In this document: piece after piece, positions 39,874 through 53,084 of the stretch
How positions within the stretch are numbered: position 1 is the first letter of the stretch
How the letters are laid out: each line of letters opens with the position of its first letter
Origin: Pogonophryne albipinna
Taxonomy: Eukaryota > Chordata > Actinopteri > Perciformes > Artedidraconidae
DNA: 64,000 nt
Assembly (NCBI GenBank): GCA_028583405.1
Contig: CM053260.1
Span: forward strand, 13,042,660 to 13,106,659
Direction: 5' to 3'
Translations under genes and position numbers: made by a program
The notes under the pieces: model-generated
Told to the model about the DNA's origin: nothing
Database searches by the model: none
What the model saw: only the letters and a program-made list of their open reading frames with translations

Positions 39874-40088
39874 TGAGGGTCAGGGGAGCAGACACAAACA
39901 ATGGACATAGGCTACGTGTGGATCATGCTGCTTTACGAGAGCCAAACAAAGCTTTTGGCAAAGTCTGCATGAAAGAATACTTCTAGTATTATTACTACTT
40001 TTCATTTTACACTGAATGTATACTGGAGGCCTCGCCCACCCCATCACCTGCATTTAGTCCTTTCTTGTAATGTAATTGTACTTGAACT

Positions 40089-42471
40089 CATGGGCGTAGG
40101 AAGCATCCTGAATGTGGGGGGGACATTTTTAACGGGGGGTTTGGGGATCCCCCCCACGAAAAAAATTAATAGATTTCCTTTATTCTGGTGCATTTTAACA
40201 GGTGGTTTGATACTTTTATGTGGATACTAGCATGAGGAAAATGATGGGTACATTTTGTAATTTCATCCAGTTGTAAAGAAAGGAAACATATTTGATTATT
40301 AATTCAGAGCTGTCTTTGAATTAATAAAAAGCAGTTTAAATGCACATTTTTTGTACATTTATATACAACAATAAATATTTGTGAGTGCATTGAGAGATAT
40401 TGTTGTGGAGAGCCATTTATATATAAATCGCAAAATACATTTGTGAATCCTTCTGTGAGCATTTATTAATATTGAGACTGATCTGACTCCATACAGATGT
40501 TAAGTTCACCTAGGAATGGTATCATTGACTTAAATGTTCAAATAAATGTTGCTCTTCTGTCTATATTGGTCATATGATGCCCCTTGACTGAAATGTTTCC
40601 TTTTCAATATCCACACTGATTTCCTTAAAATTCTGGGATGAGATGGATGGATGATTCAATGTTGATGAAAGGGAAACTGTCATTTCCCTTTCATCAACAT
40701 TGAATCATAACAAGTCATACTGAATGTAAATACAACTGACTCTAAAGTAAGTCCCAGTCTTTGACATTGGACATTTTGAAGACTCAAAGTCCCAAGCAGT
40801 AGAATATTAGCTATCTATGTAATGTGCACAGAAAATAAACAGTTAACTGAATACTGGGATGGAAATGGCCTATAAGCACTCAGTAAAACATAATCAAACA
40901 CAAAAAGCTTCTGAATGATAAGAAGTATAATTAAAACATAATGCAAATTACCATTTTGAGAGAGAGTACCTTAAAGCAGGGGTTCCCAACCCCCAGGTGT
41001 TACTGCCGGGCCGCGAAATAGCTGTGAGTTTATCGTAATATTTGCAGAATTATAAATATATACAAATATTTTATCATAATATTTTTTCAAAACGTGTTTA
41101 ATTTTCGCACCTATACCAGTCATATTATTTCATCCAGTAGCCTAGTTCATCTTTCACCAGATAGCCGTTGAAAATGGCTTTTGTGATGTTCCTCAGCCTG
41201 GTCTCAGCTATGGCTCAGCCTGGTCTCAGCCTCTCGTGCGCACGAGAAAGTTACCGGTGCGCCAAGTAGGAAGAGGAGCGCACAGGAGACAACCGTTTCA
41301 TTGCAGACTGTTATGTTGATGTGGGGAAATGGCAGTGCATACATTATTTGAGATATATTTCAAACTCTGACTTCATTTTAAGGACATGTCGGCCAGGGGT
41401 GTAGAGCTATTTGTTTAAGCACCGGATTGGCAAAACAGCAGAGTAAACCAGTCTGTCTTGATCTATGAATTCATGTCCGGGACTCTCACGGTATCTGCTG
41501 CCCGCAGCTGTTTTATAGAAGGAAAACCTCCTTCACTTCATGAAATGGCTGCAGGCAGCATCAGGAGGCAGCGGGACGTGTAACTCCGCCTCTGAGAAGT
41601 GCAGCACCAGCGGGTAAAGAGCTGTGCCTTTTTACGCACCGCCTTCGCTGTGTTTACCTTCATCAGAACAGCTTAAGAGTGACTGCAGGCTGCTACGTAT
41701 TAACCACACACACCTCTACACACATCGAACTGCCCGATTACTTATTATGGAATGGAGTTGATAGTGAAGCACTGACACAGTGCTCTACAGAGTGCGGCGA
41801 GTGGATAGACCGATTCACGGACTTTCCACATGGTAAAACTAAACTAATCATTTGAAAAAGTGGGGGGGACTTGTCCCACCCTCATATAATGGCTGCGACG
41901 CCCATGTCTCTATCATGACATAAAGACGAAACTCCTCTCCAGAAGTGAGACGCTTTTGCCGCTGCCGCCATCACTGCTAACTGATTAACTGCTGCCAGCT
42001 GAAGACTTACTTTCCTATTCTTTGAAAAAAATGTTCTTATGTCCATGTTGTCTGGGGAGAAAACATATCAAACCAAGAGATCGTCAGCTTTGATTTTCGC
42101 TGTATTAACAATGTCCTGAACATTTGGTGTGTGTGCGCCTTACCGCCGCTACCGGCATCGCTTCATACAACAGATCTGAGCTGTCCAACTATGACAACAC
42201 ACCTTGAACATGCGCGCTATGTGAGAATCTGCCTTGGTACAAAGCAGCAGTGAAAACATGGTACGGAGTTTCATTGATTTGGGCATTCTCTCAATAAGCA
42301 AGTGGAATGGATTTGATAGTGAAGCACTGACACAGCGCTCTACAAAGTGCGCGAGTGGATAGACCAATTCACGGACTTTCCGCATGGTAAAAGTGGGGGG
42401 GGTCTAAACTAATCATTTGAAAAAGTGGGGGGGACTTGTCCCACCCTCATATAATGGCTGCGACGCCCATG
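40089..42471. mobile_element. 2383-bp hAT-like element with 8-bp target site duplication
   Basis: Flanked by exact direct repeats CTTGAACT at 40081-40088 and 42472-42479. It begins CATGGGCGTAGG and ends CGACGCCCATG, giving short terminal inverted repeats. An 8-bp duplication fits the hAT superfamily. The right end is duplicated inside the element (41749-41906 and 42304-42471), each copy ending GGCTGCGACGCCCATG. It also includes a 52-base hairpin with 26-bp perfect arms at 40651-40708, and near 40978 a fragment starting GGGGTTCCCAACCCCCAGG, typical of another hAT family, probably a nested insertion. No transposase frame remains. Confidence 0.88.
40651..40708. repeat. Perfect hairpin, 26-bp arms
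   Basis: ATGATTCAATGTTGATGAAA continues for six bases and is exactly inverted after the 6-base loop CTGTCA. Confidence 0.95.
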
Positions 42472-42569
42472 CTTGAACTGCACAAATATGTTATTATTTG
42501 TTGTTGATAGTTAAATCTAAGTCACACATGTAAGCTGCTTTATTCCCTCAAGTTGGAATACTAGATATC

Positions 42570-43770
42570 CAACTGAAAAGAAAATCACTTTTTCTCAATA
42601 CAAATCTTTTAAAAAACGTTTTAAAACAATACTTAGAATCGAGGTTGTCCCTGCAGACTGCCTGTCTTGCAGTATCATGGTGGAGATCTCCACATAAAGT
42701 TGCTATCGGTATCATTCGTACACAATTATTAATGACCTGAGACAGTTATGTAGTTATTTAGTGTTATACATTTACAATTTGACATGACTACATGCTGTTT
42801 TTCACGTGCTACGTTTAACAAATGTTGAATTCAGAGGTTGAACTTTATCTCCTCTCGATTTGCATGGAAGTAGATTTGGCCACAGTGCTGACAGTTAAAT
42901 TGACTTCTAAATGAAGCTCTTCCAGTCTTCACTTGGTGAAATAAAGCACTCTTTGTATGCTTTTATCAATTCCAAGCTATTCACAAGGATTGTACAAAAC
43001 AGGTTCCAAATGCTCATGATAATAATGATTACACTGTCATAAGTTAGCATGTCGTTGGAACTGAAGGCTAATGGCAGGATTAAAAAGGAGGACAGCTGAA
43101 TAAGTTCACAAGTTTCTTATTATAGCGAGTGGATAGTTTAAACATCCCTGGCGGAAGACTTATTTAACTTACTGTCGACCTCATGGCTGTGACAAATGTG
43201 TACCCAAAGATCCAAATAGGATACGGCCATATCCCTGCAGCGATTCTTCAGTGATGAACAAAACGGCTCTGTCATAAAATAAGTTTTCACTGTACATGCG
43301 GGCAATGTACGCTGGTAAATGTGGTCTTGGTAGCTCTGATTGTCAAAATAAATCCTTTAAGAGACTTCCTCAAAATGTCACTAGAATAAAAGTAATTGAA
43401 TATGTGCTGCGTGATGATGTCTTCAGGAGGAGATGCCCTTTTTTAAGCTACTTTTCATAGCAAGTTTGATGGATATGGTAATCATTTTGGAGTGTGTAGG
43501 TTGTGAGGGGTAAGATTTTCTATGCAGAGAAAATAAAAGAAGCTTGTGACTGAAGAGAAGTCATGTGTTGGAATTAACCAGATCAATTCTCAACTAGAAT
43601 AAAATAAAAAGCTGAATGAAGACAGTGTCTTTTCAGATGATATGCAATGTCATTGATTCCTGCGGGCAAATAAGCATAAAAATGACCCTGAAGCTAATAA
43701 GAAAAAGATAAGATTACAAGTTGCATGTAGTTTGTGTTTGACAAAAAGCCTAAATATAATGCTGACTTGT
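42570..43770. other. Intergenic, nothing recognised
   Basis: No exon or repeat boundary seen. Confidence 0.35.
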
Positions 43771-43778
43771 GTATGTTG

Positions 43779-44836
43779 TAGGGGTGTAACGGTACACGTA
43801 CCCGTACCGAAATTATTCGGTACGGGCCCTTCGGTTCGGTACACGTGTGTACCGAAGTGTACCGAACGAATATAACGTTAAACGTAAAAAATTGAGAACG
43901 TGAACAACTTCTTGGAAGTAATCTCAGGTGCTGCGTCGCAGCATTCCGAGTAATTTTCTCCCATTGTGTTCAACGCGTCATAGAGCGAGCAAGTCATTTC
44001 ATTGGACGAGCTGGTCAGAGGGATGTGTTCAAATGTAGTCAGTAATTTGAGGAACTGTCGAAATGGCGAACGCAGATAAAGTTGAGCTCGAAAATCCTCC
44101 AGCATCATTGAAGTCTCCGGTTTGGGAACATTTTGGTTTCGCAGTTACGTACAAGGATGACGGACAAAGACAGGTGGACCGAACCAAAGCTGTTTGTCGG
44201 CATTGTTCAACTAAAATTGGTTACGCGGCTGGCAATACATCAAACTTGCACACTCATTTGAAAAGGCATCACCCGAACGTGAATATCACCGGTACCAAAA
44301 GACTGAAGTGCAAACCCAACTCCCACTAGCATTTAAGCCTCCACCACTCGCAGAGAGTTCAGACCGAGACAAAGCTATTACAAACGCCAAATATCCTTAT
44401 GTTGCCATGTTAGCAAAGCGCTACCTGGCTGTGTCTGCTACCTCTGTCCCTTGAGAGGGTGTTTTCCACAGCAGGAGACATTGTTAGTGCCAGCAGATCT
44501 GCCCTTTCCGCAAGCAATGTGGACAAGTTCATCTTTCTTTAAAAAAACATGAAAATACAATGACAAGCAAGTCATAATGTCAAGCTGGCTGCTTAGGTAC
44601 TAGTACAGTACAGTTCAAATACAGATTATTTCAGTTCATCGACATGCTGCACCTTAATGTTTATTTTATTATATTTTGTATTTATTTGAGTGAATACATT
44701 ATTCACAGTTTAATAATAATTAAAAAAAATATATGTTATGTTTTGTGATAATTTTTTCTGCTGTACCGAACCGAACCGTGACCTAAAAACCGAGGTACGT
44801 ACCGAACCGAAATGTTTGTGAACCGTTACACCCCTA
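43779..44836 (+). mobile_element. Internally deleted hAT element with BED zinc finger remnant
   Basis: Terminal inverted repeats TAGGGGTGTAACGGT (43779) and its complement ending at 44836; exact 8-bp target duplication GTATGTTG at 43771-43778 and 44837-44844. The left part is rich in ACCGTACC/GGTACGG words. A plus-strand frame at 44063-44329 encodes a BED-type zinc finger (WEHFGF, CRHCSTKIGY, HTHLKRHH) like that of hAT transposases of the ZBED group. After it, around 44395-44545, lies a fragment of the C-terminal hAT dimerisation region (ERVFSTAGDIVSASRSALS), shifted and interrupted. The catalytic core is missing, so the element cannot encode a working transposase. Confidence 0.93.
44063..44329 (+). 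pseudogene. BED-finger N-terminus of a hAT transposase
   Basis: An 88-codon frame with the Cys-x2-Cys...His-x4-5-His pattern of a BED finger (VCRHCSTK ... HTHLKRHH). It ends early because of the internal deletion of the element. It might still make a short DNA-binding protein, but nothing shows that it is expressed. Confidence 0.8.
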
Positions 44837-44844
44837 GTATGTTG

Positions 44845-47324
44845 TCAATCTTTATTTACCGTGGGATATTTGTTAATGGTTTAAGGAAGAGTAAATAGTG
44901 TGTCTCATGTAATCTCTTGCAAAGTAAATCAGACCTGATATTCAGCTGCTAGCACTGGCGCTGTGTAAATAAGATTGAAGAACGCAGGGATTCCAGATGT
45001 TGCCCTTTATCATTAAATGAACTTCATACCGTGGCGTGTACAGTTTTCAGTCTCTCGAGAGGATAACATGTTCTCAGTCATTACTCAGGTTTATAATATC
45101 TACTGTAGGCCTAGGCTTTAACTATCCATAATACCACTGCATGTTTACCAGTGGCTACATGAGGCTTTTACAGATGTTTTTCATATAGCAAATGTCAGTG
45201 ATAAAGAGGGATTATCTACATGGAGACATTGATTATTTCAAATGTTTGTCCCATTTACACCCCCATTTGGTTCCTTCAAGATATGTTCCCTCTGACTCTT
45301 AATAGTGTTTTGAATATCAACAGTTTGCCTGTTTTCAGGACCTTTTTTATAATTACAGTCTCCAGATTTGAAATGAATTGAAAATGATATGGAAGCAAAG
45401 GAAAAAATGTAGATGAAAATCCATAGTTAAAGAAATACAATTATATATTGTGTGACTTTACCATTTCATTTATTTGTTTCTGATGAGATTTTATTTTTCT
45501 TCAATTAAAGAAGAACAACACTTTTAAGATGTGGGATTTTACACATGAAAATCTCTTAACGTCTCAAGCCTGGTGCTTTTTTCAGTTAAGAGCAAGAACA
45601 TCATTTGTGCTAATGCATTAAGATGTTTGCTATTTATCTATGGCCAGAAAGGGTGTTCAAATAATTCAGGCTGCAAATCTTTGAAACTGTTGTGACCCTG
45701 ATACCTAACTAAGAATTAACACCAGGTTAGGTTAGGTTTAACCTTGAAATCGCTTTAAAACTGGCCTCTCTGTTGTTGTTTCTTGTCAATAGCAGAATTT
45801 AAATTGTTCTTGTCAAAGTCGTTCTTACATATATTTGTATATTTTTCTTCTTCAAGGTCTGACAGCACACAGGTGTCGGGCTTTCACTTACAGACCTAAA
45901 GTACTACAGGTATAACAGTTTGTTTGATTCACAGCATCACTGATGTTAAATATGAACCAAGTGATGGTCAGGTGTTTTTCAGTGCAGCACAGGATTAAGG
46001 CTTGTCGGTGTTTAACTCTTTTGTCTTATGAAAACTGTCTGTGTGCAGTTGATTTCTCACTGACTGTGTCGTTGTGAACTGACCATGATAACATTGTGTT
46101 GATAGGCAAAAGCACACATGGTCATGGAGGCAGTCCATTGTCCTCGCTGCACGGTCCTTACAGCTCTGAGTGTGTTCGGTGCTTTGTTCATCACCCTATC
46201 TGACCTGGTTAACCGATTATCTGATGGAAGCGTTTTGCACATTTTCCTATCTTGCTACACACATTTGTTTAGATTGTTGCAAAATAAGTTATTTGGACTT
46301 TCCCATCACTCTATCAACAGTGGGACGTTTGTACGGGAAGCTCAATGGCCCTGGGCAAAGTGCAAAGTCTACCCTTCACCAGTACCCACTGATGATTACG
46401 CTCGTAACGACATTACTGCACCACATCGCCCGCTCTCAGGAGACTTTCAAACGGCTGCAGAAGGAGACATTGCAGAGGGATTTATTGTTTATCTATATTG
46501 TCTTTGGAGATTTGTGTAAGTTTAAGTGTATTTAAAGGTTATATAGACTATTGCTTTACATAGTGGTCACATTATTTATCTGCATTGGCTTTTGTTCCGT
46601 GACTTTCAAGTTTTGTATACATTCATGGATTTTTGACACTCTCTACATGTATGCATTGTTAAAAATGTCACTTGGATTTTATTTGCCAGTTGTTGTTTTT
46701 TTGCTATGTGGCTCATAAGACAGGCTTTCTACTAAATAATTGCACTTAGTTGTTGTGACAGGATAGCTTTCATGTTTATTTTTGCTTTTTATCACAAAAA
46801 TAGAGCTAAAAAAACGTATTTATTATGTAGGAGTAGTTTAAAAAAGATTGATAGCAAACGATTTTGGAAATGGGTTGTTTTACTTGCATATGTACGGTTG
46901 TAACCTTTTAATTTGTGATGATGTTAACATTTTCAAGTTTTGCGCTGTTTGTACAATACATAACTTTGGGCTCTGGCTAATTATTATAGGAAGTTATAGT
47001 TTCTCTATTTTCACTTTTGTTGGCGGTTTCGGTCTTTAGTCGATAAATCATTCTGTTTCTCTGGTAAACACATACGATTTACAGAAATGCTCTGATGATT
47101 TAGTAATCTAATCGATTGTCAAGGAAATCATGAATGTTCTACTAATAATGTCTTTGGTCAAGGACAGTAATACAAGTAATCAAGACAAGTATTTGAATAT
47201 TAATCGTTCATTTAAAAACAACATATTTAATGCTTGGTTTTGATTAAGCTTTGATATGATGTCTTATTAGCTTACGGCTGCAAGATGCCTTGATGTGATG
47301 ACTCTGATTTCTGTGTTCATACAG
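44845..47324. other. Region upstream of h6pd
   Basis: The first coding exon of h6pd follows an acceptor (CATACAG, ending 47324), so at least one non-coding 5' exon should lie upstream, perhaps here. Open frames at 46118-46519 and 46170-46535 have no recognisable domain. No repeats with clear ends. Confidence 0.4.
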
Positions 47325-47349
47325 GAGTTTGGACGGTTAGGACCACAGC

Positions 47350-50300
47350 ATGTTTGTGGCTGTGCTCCTGCTCCTGGTCACTCTGAGTGTCCAGGGAGGA
47401 AATGGCGAGGAGAAAGCAGAGGCACAGAGACCCGGCCATGTTTCCGTGGTGATCGTAGGAGCCACAGGGGACCTGGCGAAGAGGTACCTGTGGCAGGGCT
47501 TCTTCGAGCAGTACGTTAAACAAGTCAGTGGTGGAAACACTTTCTCCTTCTACGGCGGGGGACAGTCACCTGCCAGCACCGCCACACCGGTCTTCTTTGA
47601 GATCGTCCAGGCCGTGTCCTGCTCAAAGGAAACATCCCCCGATCGCTGTGCCGTGCTGAAGGAGCAGTTCCTGCGGCTCGCTGAGTATCGGCAGCTGAAG
47701 ACCTTAGAGGACTACCAGGAACTGGCAAAGAACATTGAGAAAGAGCTTCAACAGGAGGGAATACCGGAGGCAGGCCGGCTCTTCTACCTCTCTGTACCTG
47801 CCTTTGCATATGCGGATATTGCTGAGAAGATAAATAACAGCTGCAGGCCGGCCAGCGGGGCGTGGTTGAGGGTGGTGCTGGAGAAACCTTTCGGGCATGA
47901 CTTCAGGAGCGCTCAGCTTCTTGCATCTCAGCTCGGGAGCTCCCTGAAGGATGAAGAAATGTTTAGAATCGACCATTACCTGGGGAAGCAGGTAGGAAAA
48001 CCCTCTACATATGTGTGTGTGCCTTAACCCATGACCCTGTAATTCAGCTGGTTTTGATTTCATGGTTTCTATTTTTCTGTTTTGTTCAAAGGTGGTTGCA
48101 AAAATTCTTCCATTCAGAGTGGAGAACAAGAAGTATCTGGATCCCATCTGGAACAAGCACCACATCGAGAGAGTTGAGATTGTTTTGAAAGAGACCCTCG
48201 ATGTTAAAGGTGATTAATAATTGCCTGAGTTCTTGTTACATTAAATTATGTAATAAAATGGATGCCTTCATTAGTTAAAAAATGAACATGTTAACAACAA
48301 TGTTTATTTTATGCATTCATGTATAATATAGACTCAACATTCTCTTAAAACTGTTTCCCAGAAGAGAAGGTTTTAAGAGAAATGTCCAAATCTTGGGCAT
48401 TTCTCTCAACACAAATCCCATTATCCCTATTACTGGGGAAAACAACAGAGGAAAAATAAAGATTCCTATCTATTTTTGGAAATTAGAATAGCGATCATCA
48501 AACAAATTACAAGGAATAGGCTAAAAGATAATCACTCAGTAAACTCACATTGGAATAACTTAGTAAATTAAATCTATGTAATGGAGAAAACAACTGAGAA
48601 TTAGAAACCAAATGCATATCATATATGGGTCAAGTATAGAACAATATAATTAATGTATACCTGAGTATTAACAATGTTTCCATTCTTTTATTTGTAATAT
48701 TATTATTTATTTTCGTATTTGTCATCTGTTATGTAGTTAATCTATGTACCTAGATGTGTTTATTTTGTTATGTATGCTTTGTGAATATTTTCTTAAAAAG
48801 CAAATAAAAAAATTAATAGACCCAAAATTCATTTTTGAAAGAAGCAATTAGTGGATTATCTGCCATTGGTCAAAACCGCATCCAGTGTCACTATTTCATA
48901 GCCTTCCTAAAAATACATGTACCCGATGGAGACATTCATTTTGGTTCGTTATTGAAAATCTATCTATTGAAAAAAGTATTATAACAATTTTTTGTGAAAC
49001 TCCAGCATTTTGTAATTTATTTAATAAACCTTGCATTTACATTCAAACTGTTTGATACAAGCTGTGAGGGTTAATACATACCAGAGTAAAAAGGAGTACT
49101 ATTTTGTTGAGTTATTACATGATGTGTTGTTGCAATAATGTTCTAAGTACTTTGACATAATTGCGGGTAATGTCCTCTGGTTTGTTTTTATCTAAAGGTC
49201 GTATTCCCTTCTATGACCAGTACGGGGTGATCAGAGACGTGATGCAGAACCACCTGACTGAGGTCATGACCCTGTTGACCATGAGGCTTCCTGTGAATAT
49301 GAGCAGCACGGAGGAGGTGCTGCAAAACAAGCTGCAGATCTTCAGTAATCTGCTGCCGATAGGCAAGAACCAAGCTGTGACCGGCCAGTACCAAGCGTAC
49401 AAAACATCAGTGCAGCAGGAGATGAATAAGACCAACGATCACATCAGCCTCACTCCGACATTTGCAGGTGACAGATTTTCTTTTTCATCATTATGGCTGT
49501 TTGCAGAGGTGGGAAGTAACTAGGTACATTTACTGAAGTACCGTACTTAAGTACAATTTTGAGGTACATTTTATGCTACTTTGTACTTCTACTCCACTAC
49601 AATTCAGAGGTAAATTCTGTCATTTTACTTAACTACATTTATTTTATATCTTTAGTTACTTTGCAGATTAATGATGTGAAATCTAATCAAGTCTTAAATC
49701 AGGCTTTAATTCCACCTGGAGTAAATTCACAAGCTACCCTGCAGTATACAAAGTCATTAGAACTAGCTGCACCTTTACCAGCTTTGAGAACACTTTGATG
49801 CATCAATAATTATAATCAAAACATATTATATATATTATTCTGAAATGGGTCAATCTGCATAATGAGTACTTTTACTTTTTGTACTTTTATTTATTTTTTT
49901 ATTTTACTTGTAACAGAGTATTCCTACACGCCTGGTACTTCTACTTTTGCTTAAGTACAAGTTCTGAGTACTTCTCCCACCTCTGGCTGTTTGTATTGAA
50001 AGACTTAACACATTTATTTCTGCTACTAAGTGACTATATTTGTGTCTTTCAGCTGTGTTGGTACACATCGATGAGGCTCAGTATGAAGGTGTGCCAATTA
50101 TTTTGATCTCAGGGAAGATGTTAGATGAGCGAGTGGGATACGCACGCATACTTTTCAAGAACACCGTCTTTTGTCTTCAAAACCACAACAGCGTTCACTG
50201 CAAGCCCAAACAGATAGTTTTCCACTTTGGTCACGGCCAACTTAAATATCCAGCCATTCTTGTGAGTAAGAATTTATTCAAGCCCGTTTTAAAGGAAGGT

Positions 50301-51398
50301 CAGTGGAAGGAAGTGACTGAGCATACAGATGTCGATGTTCTAGGTTTACCTATTTCAGACTATTATGTGCAGACCCCATCAGAGAATCGAGAAGCTTATT
50401 CAGAACTTATTTCTCAAATTTTTGCCGGACGTAAGAACAGTTTCATTAGTGCTGAAAACCTGCTTGCCTCCTGGGGCTTATGGACGCCGCTGCTCACCAG
50501 CCTAGCAGGCTCTTTCCCCCGCATCTACCCCGGGGGGGCCGACAATGGAGACATGCTGGACTTGCGTGTGAAAGGGAAAGACATTAGCTACAGCAGTGAG
50601 GTGGTGATAATCAGTGCTGATCAGATGAGCGGCACGTCAGCAAAAGATTTCCAAGTGATGCAAGGCAAGTTCCGCAGTGCTGTCATGGTGTCGGCCTGGT
50701 CCGAGGAGCTGGTGGAGAGGCTGGCCGCAGACATCCAGGCATCAGCGGAGGCAGCGGTGCGTGAAGGCGGCGTTTTCCATCTCGCCCTCTCCGGTGGCTC
50801 CTCTCCTCTCGCTCTATTCCACAGGCTGGCCCTGCACCACTTCTCCTTCCCCTGGAGGGACACCCATGTGTGGATGGTGGACGAGCGCTGCGTACCTCCC
50901 ACTGAACTTGAGTCCAACTTCCACAGCCTGCATGACCATCTGCTGCAGCATGTGAGGATCCCTTATTTCAACATCCACCCCATGCCAGTGCAGCTCAACC
51001 AGCGCCTGTGTGTGGAGGAGGACGCAGGAGCGCTGCTGTACGAGAAAGAGGTCAGAAAGTTAGTCAATGGCTCCATCTTCCACTTTGTGCTGCTGGGGGT
51101 GGGCTATGACGGCCACACTGCCTCTCTGTTCCCGGACAGTAAGGTGTCTGAGCTCGGGGACCGTCTGGTGGCCCTCACTGAGAGCCCCGTCAAGCCTCAC
51201 CAGCGCATGAGCCTCACTTTCAGCGCCATTAACCAGGCGCGCACGGTGGCTCTGTTGGTGATGGGCAAAGGCAAGCACGAGCTGATCACCCAGCTGAGCA
51301 GGATGAAGGACAACCCCGACAAGTGGCCCGTCACCGGGGTGAAGCCTGACGATGGAAAACTGGTCTGGTATATTGACTATGATGCACTTTTAGGATAG
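47350..51398 (+). CDS. h6pd: Hexose-6-phosphate dehydrogenase / 6-phosphogluconolactonase (ER)
   Basis: Four coding exons: 47350-47991, 48092-48209, 49198-49467 and 50053-51398. They join in frame to 791 residues, the length I recall for human H6PD. Residues 1-16 are a signal peptide (MFVAVLLLLVTLSVQG). The N-terminal half is a G6PD domain with NADP loop GATGDLAKR (37-45), EKPFGHD and the catalytic RIDHYLGK (206-213). The C-terminal part from about 545 is a 6-phosphogluconolactonase domain with ALSGGSSPLALF, DERCVP and GVGYDGHTASLFP. The bifunctional enzyme oxidises hexose 6-phosphates in the ER lumen and makes NADPH, used there by 11-beta-hydroxysteroid dehydrogenase 1. The fusion of both domains plus the signal peptide separates it from cytosolic g6pd. 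The ATG lies in an exon preceded by a splice acceptor 25 bases upstream. No KDEL-type signal; the protein ends YDALLG. A MITE lies in intron 4. Confidence 0.97.
48210..49197 (+). other. h6pd intron with possible LINE tail
   Basis: AT-rich intron. The segment ending near 48820 (GTATGCTTTGTGAATATTTT, then an A-rich AATAAAAAAATT tail) could be a LINE 3' end, but I cannot assign it to a family. Confidence 0.35.
49504..49985. mobile_element. Intact 482-bp hAT-type MITE in h6pd intron
   Basis: Ends CAGAGGTGGGAAGTA and its inverse TACTTCTCCCACCTCTG. Exact 8-bp target duplication GCTGTTTG at 49496-49503 and 49986-49993. AT-rich with many AAGTAC words and no coding capacity. Confidence 0.93.
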
Positions 51399-53084
51399 GA
51401 ATCACATTCATACCTTTCAATCCGAATAAAAATGATTGAGCTGCTTAAATTGGACGGCTGATTGGTGAAAGCAAATATGAGCCAGCACTTAAAGAACCGG
51501 TAGTTCTACATGTTTTAACTCATTAACCAGAAATAATCGCATGTACTTGATGGTTACACTTTCTATGATGTCTATTCCATATATTTTTTTAAATATACCT
51601 ATAATTCTTTATTGGCTTAATGCACTGCATACTCATAGTTATTAGCACCAATAAATAGATATAATGCTTTATAAAAAATGATTAAAACACATACTTTATT
51701 ATTGCTTTAGACTCAATGACATGTTTGTTTAGCAAGGATCATAGTGTACTATAGTTCCTATTGTTGTAATACATTATAATAGTTTTGTTAGGCTATATAA
51801 TGTATTATAATCATAAACTTAGACGGTATAATCATCAGCAAAACATTATAATTATGTTTTATAATATTATTTTTATCAACATGGATGTGCCTAAAGATGT
51901 CAGTAATGGAACAGCAATTATAATTGCTGAATAGAGCCTTATAAATACGTGGTAGTGCTTATGAGTTATACTGTGCTATAAGCAGATTATAAAGCATTAA
52001 TAGTCAAGCAAGAATGTTTATAATTCATATGCACATCATAGACGGTAGTACTGTAACATCACTGCTGTACTTTTCAATAATGTCATCAGGTTTCTGGCAG
52101 GAATATTGAGTATATGCAATATGTGGTTAATGTGTTAAAATCTACTGGTACTTTCTTTTTTATTTAAAGTTTGAACCTTATTCAAATACTTTTGTGTGTT
52201 GGGGTAAAATGTATACTTTTTTTTATGGTTTATCTAATTTTGTGTGAGGTGAGTGAAAATCTAGCAAATACATGTAGTACATGTCTGCAGTTCGAGTGCA
52301 GGCTATGTAGCACTATAAGAATATCTGACCAACAATAATTGGGTGCCAAAAGTCATTCTAACTAGATGTATTAACTAATAATCCAGGTGGTTTCTATGAT
52401 CTCAGGTGATTCTGTGAATGTGCAGACAAGCTGTTCACTGTGTAATCTACATGTATCAATTGTGTGTTTTCTATTGTAGCTGGCAGTGACCCACTTGAAA
52501 TGCCATCAGAGTTTAAAAAAAATAATTAAATGTGAAAATATGTCGATGTTTATACTGGAAATAACAACATTTGTTATTGAAATGTTTCAGGTAATTCAAG
52601 ATATTTTGTGCTTCACTAATAAAAAAACAATCCCATTCCTGTTCCATTCACATTCCACTCTCAATTCATATCGTTTCCCAATTGTTCGGAACAATAAGGT
52701 GAGAGATATAAGCTCAATACAATTTCCTATAGTCTGTTCATATTGCTTTTCTCTTCCTATGAAATAGACATCATGTTTGGTACTACAGAGTTTACATATG
52801 TGTTTGTATATAATTAAACACATCATACTGTGTAAACTACACCTTTATTAACTTCCTTTGACTGACTGTGAAACAAGTGTTCCTCAACAAATAACAAGCA
52901 AATCGTTTTAACAGTTAAGACAAACACCTGCTTTGTGATGTTCTTTCTGAAGTGAGCGATAAAACGTGAGGGGGATTAAGTCACTTTCCCATGGTTTAAA
53001 GTTACCAGCTGCCGGTGGCATAGAGACCACATGAAATCTTAATATGTGGAGTTTCAGATGTCAACGTGGGACAGCTGGACCGCT
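51399..53084. other. h6pd 3'UTR and intergenic sequence
   Basis: AATAAA occurs just after the h6pd stop at 51425-51430, giving a very short 3'UTR if used. The rest is AT-rich with no exon or clear repeat. Confidence 0.45.

Larger units (their letters stand above)
39927..42569 (+). repeat. Duplicated segment, interrupted copy
   Basis: Second copy of the 38338-38584 segment, split by the element at 40089-42471. The two halves are 39927-40088 and 42472-42569. Confidence 0.9.

Noticed and set aside
46118..46535. Two overlapping frames upstream of h6pd as an N-terminal coding exon
   Set aside because: h6pd already starts with a proper signal peptide at 47350, and these frames resemble nothing known; they may lie in a 5' non-coding exon.
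50621..50955. Open frames on the opposite strand or other frame of h6pd (also 47317-47809, 49188-49435, 51060-51278)
   Set aside because: They shadow the well-supported h6pd exons and have no family resemblance.
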